Below are positions 1 to 7,683 of a DNA stretch of 64,000 nt, in pieces; the first letter of the stretch is position 1, and the number at the start of each line of letters is the position of its first letter. Source of the stretch: Immundisolibacterales bacterium (GTDB lineage Bacteria; Pseudomonadota; Gammaproteobacteria; HK1); contig JAPOPW010000059.1 of NCBI GenBank assembly GCA_026712715.1, positions 1-64,000 on the forward strand. The letters are read 5' to 3'. The translations under genes and the position numbers were made by a program. A model generated the notes under the pieces. It was not told the origin of the DNA, did no database searches, and was given only the letters and a program-made list of their open reading frames with translations.

Positions 1-530
1 CGCCCGAGCTCGTAGTCCTGCCGTTTCTCTTCGTGCCGGAATTCCACGTCCTCGCCTGGGAGGCCCGGTACATCCTTCGCATCGGTCCCCGCCACTCAGA
101 CGCTCCTCTCATGGACCTCTACCCCATGGGAGATTCGCTTGATGGGCATCGCGTGCGCGTGACCGAGATCGATTCGTACGCGGATCCACGGCTCGTCGAC
201 TGGTTCTCCGACCTCGAGCTCCTGATTGCCTGTAACAGGCGAGCGATCGACGCGATCGTCGGTGCGTGTTCACCGCTCGGTACTGGGCTCCGAATCGCCC
301 TTGATGACGCCGTTGATTGGTCGGATTTCGCGACCGGTGTCCCGCCCGTGGACGCACCTCGCCCGGATGGGGATCCGCCCGTTTCCCCGCTCCATCTGTG
401 CGCGCTATTGGGCGCGGCGCTCGCTCTGCCGGAGCGGATCTCCAGGGACGAGCCGCGCACCGCGGCGTGGCGCGTCCTCGAATCGCTCCGCGCCCACTTT
501 CCGGACTCGTCAGCTCAGAGCAGGACCTGA
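1..530 (+). CDS. Uncharacterised protein, 5'-truncated by the window edge
   Basis: The reading frame is open from the first bases of the window to a TGA at 528-530, so the true start lies upstream and at least 175 residues are visible. A GTG at 33 is in frame but has no ribosome binding site. I recognise no family. The visible part is acidic and soluble, with no membrane segment or signal peptide. The next gene begins about 100 bases later on the same strand, so the two may be co-transcribed. Codon use is less extreme than in the catabolic genes downstream, which fits an acquired island. Confidence 0.55.
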   Translation, partial: PELVVLPFLFVPEFHVLAWEARYILRIGPRHSDAPLMDLYPMGDSLDGHRVRVTEIDSYADPRLVDWFSDLELLIACNRRAIDAIVGACSPLGTGLRIALDDAVDWSDFATGVPPVDAPRPDGDPPVSPLHLCALLGAALALPERISRDEPRTAAWRVLESLRAHFPDSSAQSRT

Positions 531-634
531 CCATGGAGTTCCGCACTTCGCCGTCCCTAACGGCGCCCCGCTCTGGGTGCCGCCATCCCCGCGTTCCCGC
601 CCGATCCATTCGGCGTCATGCCCAGGAGGTCCCC

Positions 635-3238
635 GTGCCCGAAATTCTCACCGCCCACGTCATCACCGCGTGCCATGCGCTTTCCCATCGCATCGCCCTG
701 CGCGCTGAAGAAGTCGCCCTCCTCGACGAGCAGGGCCAAGCTCTCACACCCGCTTTCTGGTGCGAGACAAAGGCCATGTTCGCGCTCGCGGACCAGGCGG
801 ACGGGCCCTTCGAGCTCGACCTCGGCTTTTCGTCCCTCATATATCGGTGGCTCGGGCTGCAGGACGAGTCCGAGCTGCTCCATCGCTTCGGCATGACCAT
901 TTCCGAGGCGCTCGCTCTTGACAGCGGCAATCTCGCCGCGCTCGCTTCGTCGCTCGAGCAGGGGCAACGCTCCGGTGGCGAGTCTCTCGCGCTGCCCATC
1001 TCCCACGCCTGGAGCGCGCGGGCATCTCGCCTCATGGACGATCTTCCGGAGACCGGAGAGCTCGTCCTCCTCACGCTCGAGCGCGCCCTCGACGGGTGTC
1101 CCTGGGAGCCGGACTGGATCCGGCCACTGTTCGAGGCCCTTGTCCACGTCGCGAGCCAAGTGGGCGACGAGAGCCGTGAGCGTCAGGCGCGGAAGATGCT
1201 CGCGACGATTGATGCCGAAGTCTCCTCCAGGGAGCCGGCGCCGTTCCTCGTTGGCGTCGCGGCGCAGCTCCTGACCTCACTGTGGTGCATCGCGCACAAA
1301 GGTCTTCTCCTCCAGGACGAGCGCACCCTTTTCCCCGGCATCAACCCGTCGCATGAGACATGGGATCGAGTCGGGGCCGCGATCAAGGAAGGGGGTGTAG
1401 ACACAATCCCCATTCCGGTGCTGCTCCTCCAGGCGTGGGGCGCCCCTGAGGAAGCGACCGAAGAGGCGGTGCGAGGGGTTCTTCGCGAAGACCTGGAGGT
1501 ACTCGCTCAGGTGTCCGCAGAGGTCGAACGCCTCTGGGGAGACAACGAGACCACCGATGTGCCCGAAGCCGTCGCCCGCAGCGTCGCCGCCATGGCCGTC
1601 ATCCGCCATACGCAGCTTCGGTCCGGCTTCCGGCCCATCCCGGGCGAACCTCAGTGCCCGTTCTACGAGCTGCACCAGGGGGCACGCCGAGCGAAGACGG
1701 TCGAACTCGCGGAGCTGCTTCGCCGTCTCCGGGACGTGCTCGAACGAGCCGCCATCGACCCGCTCGCGGTGGCCGACGCGCACCTCGATGCAGCTCGGGA
1801 AAGTCAAGCCTTGGGGACGCATCGGGCGACCCGCTCGCACCTTGCCGCTGCCATGCGCTCGGCCTCGCAGCATGACGGCGAACCCTCCCGCCGGGACCAC
1901 GGGGCCGCCTGCGTTGCGCAGTTCCTGTGGCAGTCAGGCGAGCCCGACGAGGCAATGCAACGGCTTCTGGGGATCGAGGGCGAGCTCGCCGGGAGCCTCG
2001 TTCGAACCATCGAGGCGCATGACCGGGAGCGAGAGGCCCTCCGCCGGGCGGAGCAGTCCCACCTCGAGCGCGACGACGTCGAGACAGTCTGTGCGCTCGT
2101 CACCTCGAACGCCGCCGCGGGGCATCCCGTCCGGGCGGAGGTGATCGCAAGGGATGCATGCGAGCGCTGGCCAGGCGATCCACGCACCTGGGAGGTTCTC
2201 GCCAGGGTTCTGTTTGTCGCCGAGCGGTACCGGGAAGCCATCGACCCTTGCCGCAAGGCCCTTTCGAAGGGGACAGGAAGGACCCCTGGCGCCTCGCTCC
2301 TTGCCCGGATCCTGAGCCATGTCGGAGCCGAAGGACGTGACGAGAGCGTGCGGCTCGCCGCCCAGGCCATCGAAGCGGATGATGCCCGAGACGTACTTCC
2401 GAGCGAGATCCTCGCCGAGCTTGCGGACATCGTTCACTACGCAGGACCCGACATCGCTCCCGCTCGCCTTGCGGACGACCTGGTCGGGCTCATGCGAGTT
2501 GACGCCCCGGCGCCCGCGGAGTGGCTCGGCGCAGCCGTCGCGCGCCGCTCCTTCGGGATCTGGTCGGACGACGCCGTCGCATTCCTCGCCCGGCTTGTCG
2601 TAGCCGGCAAGGACGCTCCCGCGGCACTTGCACGCTTCGTTGTCGAGCGAGTGGAGGCACTCCTTTGGTGGCGGTCCCTCATCGAGCGCCGGCTCAACCC
2701 ACCGGTGCTTGCCAGCCCGGCGGACACGCTGCCCAAGTGGCACGAGGTAGGTCGGCTGAAGGCCACCCGTCATGCCTCTCGCTCCGATGCGGTTGGATTG
2801 GTGCTCCGGGCTGCCGTGTCCCTCGGCTACGTCGAACCTGACTTGGACGATGCTGATGCCGAGACCGGGCCGGGCATTGCCTTCGCCCGGCACTGGGAGC
2901 CGCACCTTCCGCTGGTTGAGTCGTGCTTCGGTCAGCAGCTTGCCGTTTGTCTTCGTGCCTCCGAGCTGGCGCAAGTGGTCTGGTTCGGGGCGGGCGAGGT
3001 CTCCCACACCGATCTGCTTGTCGCCCTCGAGACTTTCGACAACGAGCGGATCGGCTGGATCCGGTGGGCTGGGGAGAGCGGCGCGATCGGAGACACGGAT
3101 GCGATCCCCGGTCTCACCCCCGAGACCAGGGTGCGGCTGCTGAGGGTGTTCGAAGCGGGCGAGTATGTCGAGGACGCCGCAGTCAGGGACGCTGGCTCCG
3201 ACTGGTCCACCCGGTGGCACGAGACCGAGCGACGGTAG
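635..3238 (+). CDS. Large uncharacterised protein with a TPR-like helical middle
   Basis: I place the start at GTG 635 because a perfect AGGAGGT lies at 624-630, four bases before it; the frame is open further upstream, with an ATG at 533, but that lacks a comparable site. The product is about 867 residues, soluble and strongly helical. Around residues 480-600 it has tetratricopeptide-like repeats (pairs of helices with A/G and Y/W at regular spacing, for example near the WPGDPRTWEVLARVLF segment), suggesting a protein-binding solenoid. No catalytic motif, P-loop or nuclease signature is visible. It follows another unknown gene and ends convergently with a LexA-like regulator. Function unknown; a scaffold or sensor in an island-encoded system is a guess from context only. 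Confidence 0.6.
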   Translation: MPEILTAHVITACHALSHRIALRAEEVALLDEQGQALTPAFWCETKAMFALADQADGPFELDLGFSSLIYRWLGLQDESELLHRFGMTISEALALDSGNLAALASSLEQGQRSGGESLALPISHAWSARASRLMDDLPETGELVLLTLERALDGCPWEPDWIRPLFEALVHVASQVGDESRERQARKMLATIDAEVSSREPAPFLVGVAAQLLTSLWCIAHKGLLLQDERTLFPGINPSHETWDRVGAAIKEGGVDTIPIPVLLLQAWGAPEEATEEAVRGVLREDLEVLAQVSAEVERLWGDNETTDVPEAVARSVAAMAVIRHTQLRSGFRPIPGEPQCPFYELHQGARRAKTVELAELLRRLRDVLERAAIDPLAVADAHLDAARESQALGTHRATRSHLAAAMRSASQHDGEPSRRDHGAACVAQFLWQSGEPDEAMQRLLGIEGELAGSLVRTIEAHDREREALRRAEQSHLERDDVETVCALVTSNAAAGHPVRAEVIARDACERWPGDPRTWEVLARVLFVAERYREAIDPCRKALSKGTGRTPGASLLARILSHVGAEGRDESVRLAAQAIEADDARDVLPSEILAELADIVHYAGPDIAPARLADDLVGLMRVDAPAPAEWLGAAVARRSFGIWSDDAVAFLARLVVAGKDAPAALARFVVERVEALLWWRSLIERRLNPPVLASPADTLPKWHEVGRLKATRHASRSDAVGLVLRAAVSLGYVEPDLDDADAETGPGIAFARHWEPHLPLVESCFGQQLAVCLRASELAQVVWFGAGEVSHTDLLVALETFDNERIGWIRWAGESGAIGDTDAIPGLTPETRVRLLRVFEAGEYVEDAAVRDAGSDWSTRWHETERR

Positions 3239-3321
3239 TGGTGATTCAGGACAAGGCGGGTTCTCCCCCGGTGAGTATCGTGTCCCGAGTCAGTTCTCGC
3301 CCGGGAAGCGCGCTGGCGCCG

Positions 3322-4098
3322 TCAGTCTGCCGTATGGCTGCCGGTCGTGCCCTGGCGTCCCGTTCCGCCTCCCTCGAACCACGGCTGAAGTTCCCGATAC
3401 CACGGCAACATCGTGAGCCGGTTCACTTGCAGGCAGCCCAGCACGACGCCTTCGAGTACCACGCTGTCCTTCTGGAGGTCCACGCGGTGTGGCAAAGGCC
3501 CCGCGTCGCGGTCCACGTCGATGTACTCCGCGAATCGCTCGTCGATCTTGCGGTACACCCTGCACTGGATCCAGTCGTTGATTCGCGCCACGAGGATGGC
3601 CCCGTTGCTCACCGCCTCTTGTTGTGCCTTGGTATCGAGGGCCACTATCGCTCCTTCGGTGAAGCCGGGTACGTTCATGCCGTAGTGCCCGAGTTGCAGG
3701 AAGCACGTCACCCCGCGAAACCGTTTCGCGACCGCCCCGCTCATCCGATCCCTGACGTCCACCTCCGGGTCCAGTCGTCTTCGGAGCGGGCCGTGACCAT
3801 CCACATACAGCAACGGTACCTCCCCTGTTCCCTTGAGCACGAGGCCCCGTTGCTGCCCGGGCACAATCTCGACGAGACCGCGGGCAGCGAGATGTTTCAG
3901 GTGGATGTCGACCGACGTCAAAGACGTGATTTTCAGCCAGTCAGCAATGGCCCGGCGCGTCGGCATCGCGCGCCCGAGGAAAGCCTCCCGTCTGAGGTAG
4001 TTGTACACCGCCTGCGCTCGGGGGCTCAGGGTGGGATCCTGTTCCATCTTCTCTTCGTCGGCCTTCTTCGGCTCGTTGAGGTTGGGTTCGGTCTTCAT
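3322..4098 (-). CDS. LexA-like winged-helix regulator with inactivated S24 peptidase domain
   Basis: The 258-residue product has an N-terminal LexA-type winged helix (about residues 24-85; SPRAQAVYNYL, then MPTRRAIADWL) and a C-terminal S24/LexA-like fold (about 93-230). In LexA the catalytic serine sits in a GDSM motif and the lysine in TVKR. Here the corresponding segments read GHYGMN (137-142) and IQCRVYRK (177-184), so serine and lysine both appear replaced. The Ala-Gly cleavage site is also not evident. The protein probably binds DNA but should not self-cleave on RecA filaments. It is transcribed away from a palindrome at 4141-4158 and converges with the 867-residue gene. It could be an island or prophage repressor rather than the host SOS regulator. 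Confidence 0.75.
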   Translation of the reverse strand: MKTEPNLNEPKKADEEKMEQDPTLSPRAQAVYNYLRREAFLGRAMPTRRAIADWLKITSLTSVDIHLKHLAARGLVEIVPGQQRGLVLKGTGEVPLLYVDGHGPLRRRLDPEVDVRDRMSGAVAKRFRGVTCFLQLGHYGMNVPGFTEGAIVALDTKAQQEAVSNGAILVARINDWIQCRVYRKIDERFAEYIDVDRDAGPLPHRVDLQKDSVVLEGVVLGCLQVNRLTMLPWYRELQPWFEGGGTGRQGTTGSHTAD

Positions 4099-4140
4099 CG
4101 TACCTCAGTCCTCTCTCCCTATTCCCAGAAAAATGGTTGT

Positions 4141-4158
4141 GATCCGGTATAACGGATC
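4141..4158. promoter_or_regulatory. Candidate operator palindrome upstream of the LexA-like gene
   Basis: Perfect 6-base arms (GATCCG/CGGATC) separated by six bases lie 43 bases upstream of the LexA-like start codon. The A/T-rich spacer (GTATAA on the plus strand, TTATAC on the minus) could form part of a -10 element, so a bound repressor would block transcription. It does not match the Escherichia coli CTG-N10-CAG SOS box. Autoregulation is inferred from position alone. Confidence 0.4.
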
Positions 4159-5002
4159 CATATTAGTGACTGTGACACATTTCCGAGCAAGACAACGCAC
4201 CCGTCTCCTCGCCGAAGGCGTGCGCTCAGGCTGGCGCCGAGCCGCTTCTGGCAGAGGTGTGGGGAGACCGCTTCAGGGGTCTGTTGACCCGGGCTGTCCC
4301 GCTGTCAGCCTGGGTGAGGTCGGTATCGGTCCCCGGCTCGAGTCGCACTACGCGAGCCCGGACCGGGGCCCTGTCTTGTCCTCCCACGGTGCCGGGCACC
4401 GTCGCGATCGGCGGGAGAGTTCTCCTGCAGGGGGACGCCGGACAGCGTTTTCTCTTGCCCGTTCGTTTCCGAGATCAGGTATCGAGATTCTTCGAGCGCC
4501 CCGTGCTCTGTCTCCTCATCTCGTCGGCACTGGGGCGGTGGCTAATCTCCCCGCACCGGGGATAACTGAGGGCGTCCGGTCAAAGGGCGCCTCGCAACGG
4601 TGCCGGAGCACTCCTGCGAACCGCTCCGGGACCGTATGTGTCAGTCAGGCCGCAGACTCGCGCTGTGCCCTCGTGGCGGGGCCGGCTCTGTTCCTTTCTT
4701 GCTTTCTCAATCTTCAGGCGGGATGCATTGCGCAGCTCGTCGACTTACCCCTTCCTTCGTCTCGCACCTCGTTCATGACGAGGAATGTTCTCCCACGTCC
4801 TTCGGGCGCGGCAGGCGACGAGCGTGCGGGGCAGGGGTGGGCAGGCCCCGGGAGCCGCTGGGGGCGGTCCCGGAGCCTTGTGAGACGAGGGAGATCTCGG
4901 CGCACATCTGGCAAGAGCCCGAATCCATTGTCTGTGCAGTGGTCGGGATGCGTCAAGACTCCCTCGTGTTTCCCCAGCGTGCCAACACGGGAGAACTCTT
5001 TC
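4159..5002. other. Intergenic stretch without a supportable gene
   Basis: About 840 bases between the LexA-like start and the AlpA-like start. The open frames here lack ribosome binding sites, recognisable motifs and the G/C third-position bias of the neighbours. No tRNA or clear repeat is seen. It may be decayed island DNA or a long regulatory region. Confidence 0.4.
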
Positions 5003-5650
5003 ATGGCACATCCTTCAAACGCTACAAAAAATGTAGGCAACGCATACTTGATCGAGACGGAGATTCATGGCGTTCGTCGTTGCCCGCACCGGCTGATCCG
5101 GATGCGGGAGCTATGTGACATCACGACGCTCTCGCCTCAGACGATCAATCGTGAGATCGACTCCGGTCGTGTCCCCGCGGGCGTCCTGGACGGCTCCTGT
5201 CGTCTGTGGCACACCCGCGCCATCAACTCGTTGCTGTGGGTGCGGTGCGAGGAGAGCTGGGCTCGTAGGCGCCTGACCGACGAACCCGCCTTCAAGCCAT
5301 GGTCAACCAAGATGGAACGAGACGACATCCCGCATCTTCGCCTGGTGCGTCGTCGTGATGCACTTGCCAAGGTCGGCCTTGCGAGGTCGACCTACTATTC
5401 CAGGTGTCTCGGTCCGGGCCCTTGGTCGAAAGAGGCAGCGCTGCACGAGATCAGTTCCAGGCGGCTGCGCCACGTCCCGACGCCGCCGTCGATCCAGCTT
5501 ACTGCCATGCGCGGAGCGTTCTTGGTCGACGATCTCGATCGCTTCCTCGAGCTGCGGACTGACGTGCTCGGCCCTGCTGGCATCGACTTCGAGGTGGTCG
5601 CGGCTCGCCTTGAGGCGTATTCTTCGGGCGATGAGGTGCCTGCTCACTAG
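5003..5650 (+). CDS. AlpA-family regulator with two AlpA-like helix-turn-helix modules
   Basis: The ATG at 5003 follows a GGGAG about ten bases upstream; the frame is open much further upstream but without coding character. The 215-residue protein contains an AlpA/MerR-like module at about residues 28-80 (RLIRMRELCDITTLS, then TINREIDSGRVPAG), the form used by phage and island excision activators. A second, more diverged copy lies at about 110-175 (LRLVRRRDALAKVGLARSTYY). Classical AlpA proteins are about 70 residues, so this is a tandem-domain version. Near the LexA-like repressor it suggests a remnant of an integrative element, but no integrase is found in the window. A hairpin follows the stop. 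Confidence 0.65.
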   Translation: MAHPSNATKNVGNAYLIETEIHGVRRCPHRLIRMRELCDITTLSPQTINREIDSGRVPAGVLDGSCRLWHTRAINSLLWVRCEESWARRRLTDEPAFKPWSTKMERDDIPHLRLVRRRDALAKVGLARSTYYSRCLGPGPWSKEAALHEISSRRLRHVPTPPSIQLTAMRGAFLVDDLDRFLELRTDVLGPAGIDFEVVAARLEAYSSGDEVPAH

Positions 5651-5664
5651 GGTCCTCGTTCTCA

Positions 5665-5698
5665 GACGACGGGCTCCCGTCCGGGAGCCTTCGTCGTC
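5665..5698 (+). terminator. Two-tier hairpin after the AlpA-like gene
   Basis: Fifteen bases after the stop, an outer GACGAC/GTCGTC stem encloses an inner GGCTCCCG/CGGGAGCC stem with a two-base loop. There is no U-run, so it is an intrinsic-like or processing hairpin. Confidence 0.45.
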
Positions 5699-5848
5699 GC
5701 TCCGTAGACTTCATGAAGGCCTCTCGGCTTCCACGCAAGCCAGGATTTTAGGGGGGAAGGAAGGGTGGAATACGGATCAGGATCGGCTACAAAAGGTCCT
5801 GAAAACCTATTCCAAACAGTCAGATGCTGTCTCACATGGTCCTTCGAG

Positions 5849-6043
5849 ATGTGGAACGGCAAGGGCGAGAACGGCCTCTCGATCTTCTTCCCGAGCCCCT
5901 TCCTCGGGGACGACGACTCCCTTCTCGACACCCCGGACTTCGGCCGGCTCGCGGCGTGGCGCTCCATCGCGGCGCGCTGGCTCGGGCGCGAGTCCGAAGC
6001 GCTCGACGAGGAGGGGGCCGGATTCCGGAAGTCCGGCCATTGA
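5849..6043 (+). pseudogene. Short coding remnant of unknown origin
   Basis: From ATG 5849 to a TGA at 6041 the frame has almost exclusively G or C in third positions, the mark of real coding DNA in this genome, although it encodes only 64 residues. The frame is open further upstream, but that part has a different composition. The product is acidic with two Trp-containing helices and matches no family I know. It is most likely the 3' end of a gene truncated at the island boundary. A genuine small protein cannot be excluded. Confidence 0.35.
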
Positions 6044-6330
6044 CCGGCCGTCCCCGTCTCCACGACCCGTTACCGCGCACCATCCGGCGCATCGGACTCG
6101 GTTGAGCAGGGGCTCCGTTCGAGCCGGACCGGTGCCTGAATTTGCTGCCGGCTCACCCCGGTCCCCATGTCGATTCGAAACGGTGGCTTGCGGTTTTCTT
6201 TCAATGGATTGACGCGCTGTTCGGCCGAAGCGATCGTCGTTCTCCGATCACGAGTCACGATCGAAAGGGCATGAATTCGCCACCCGGGGCGTGTATGGTT
6301 CGGCCACCAGAAACGGGAGGATCCCACGTC

Positions 6331-7332
6331 ATGAAGAAGCTCAGCCTCACCACGCTCGCGCTCGCCGCGACCGTCCTCGTCGGCACCACGTTCGGGGTCG
6401 CCGGCGATGCCGGCGCGCAGGAGCGCAAGTTCATCTCCATCGGCACCGGTGGCCCGACGGGCGTCTATTTCGTGGTCGGCAACTCGGTCTGCCGCATGGT
6501 CCACAAGGAGGCCGCGGAAGGCCGCAAGAAGGGCCGCAAGCACGGCATTCGTTGCGCCGCTCCCTCGACCGGCGGCTCGACCTACAACATCGGCCAGATC
6601 TGCCAGGGCGAGCTCGAGTTCGGCGTCGCCCAGTCCGACTGGCAGCACCACGCGGTCAACGGCAGCTCGGAGAAGGTCACGAACTGTCCGGGCCTGCGCG
6701 CGGTCTTCTCCGCGCACCCGGAGCCCTTCCACCTGATCGCGGGCGACGGCTCCGGCATCGCGTCCTTCACCGATACCAAGGGCAAGCGCATGAACATCGG
6801 GAACCCGGGCTCGGGCCAGCGCGGGACGACCGAGGTGCTGATGAGCGGCTACGGCATGAGCGCCGACGACCTTGCGGTGGCGACGGAGCTGACCTCGACA
6901 GAGCAGTCGCAGGCCCTCTGCGACGGCAAGATCGACGCTTACGGCTACACCGTCGGGGTGCCGAACGCCGGGGTCGCGGTGGCGACCGACGGCTGCGGGG
7001 CCTACATCGTCAACCTCCAGGGCGAGGTCGAGCAGAAGCTGGTCGCGGACAACCCGTTCTACGCCTTCACGACCATTCCGGCCGGCACCTACAAGACCAC
7101 CGCCGAGGACGTGACCACGTTCGGGGTGATGGCGACCTTCGTCAGCCACGAGAGCGTGCCCGAGGACGTGGTCTACGAGGTCACCCGGGCGGTGATGGAG
7201 AACCTGGACGATTTCAGGTCCCTGCATCCCGCGTTCAAGAACCTCGACCCCGCGACGATGATCAAGGACGGTCTCTCGGCTCCCCTCCATCCGGGAGCGG
7301 CGAAGTACTACCAGGAAAAGGGCTGGATGTAG
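6331..7332 (+). CDS. TAXI-family TRAP transporter substrate-binding protein
   Basis: This 333-residue periplasmic receptor delivers an unknown solute, usually a carboxylate or amino-acid-like compound in this family, to the TRAP permease encoded next. ATG 6331 is preceded by GGGAGG at 6315-6320. Residues 1-30 form a Sec signal peptide (MKKL, a hydrophobic stretch, AGDAGAQ). The mature part opens with the TAXI hallmark ISIGTGGPTGVYF, followed by the GSTYNI and FGVAQSDW segments of the binding fold. Length is typical. The permease starts about 350 bases downstream after a strong hairpin, so higher expression of the binding protein is expected. The substrate cannot be read from sequence; the downstream DapA-like and SDR genes suggest a catabolised acid. 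Confidence 0.9.
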   Translation: MKKLSLTTLALAATVLVGTTFGVAGDAGAQERKFISIGTGGPTGVYFVVGNSVCRMVHKEAAEGRKKGRKHGIRCAAPSTGGSTYNIGQICQGELEFGVAQSDWQHHAVNGSSEKVTNCPGLRAVFSAHPEPFHLIAGDGSGIASFTDTKGKRMNIGNPGSGQRGTTEVLMSGYGMSADDLAVATELTSTEQSQALCDGKIDAYGYTVGVPNAGVAVATDGCGAYIVNLQGEVEQKLVADNPFYAFTTIPAGTYKTTAEDVTTFGVMATFVSHESVPEDVVYEVTRAVMENLDDFRSLHPAFKNLDPATMIKDGLSAPLHPGAAKYYQEKGWM

Positions 7333-7683
7333 CCCGGCTTTGCGGTGGCCGGCGCCCGCCGCCAGCGGGCGCCGGCCCCGTCATCCCGCCCGGATCTCTC
7401 CGGTGCGCGGGAGGTCCCGGGGTCGGGTCAGTGTGGGGAGCTTCGTCGGCTCGTCGTTGGCGAACCTCGAGTACCGGAAATCGGGCATCGGGCCCGATGC
7501 CGGCCGGCGAAGCGGTTCCGGGCCGCCGCCATGCCGTTTCACGGCCCTCTCCAGCCGGTCCGGCTGCCGATTCACGCACCCCCCGGCGGCGTGCCGCGCG
7601 CGGTGGGTCCGGCCACAGGAACATCGCGCCCTATCCGGTAGCGAGCTGAGCCGGGAGGACGAGCGACGAACCACGATCCGAAC
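7333..7683. other. Intergenic region between TRAP binding protein and permease
   Basis: This 351-base gap holds the hairpin at 7347-7377 and otherwise shows no supportable gene. Its length is unusual inside a TRAP operon and leaves room for an attenuator or a separate permease promoter. Confidence 0.5.
7347..7377 (+). terminator. Strong hairpin after the TAXI gene, possible attenuator
   Basis: A perfect 13-base stem (GGCCGGCGCCCGC and its complement) with a five-base loop starts 15 bases after the stop codon. No U-tract follows, so partial termination or 3' mRNA protection is more likely than full termination. Confidence 0.6.
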
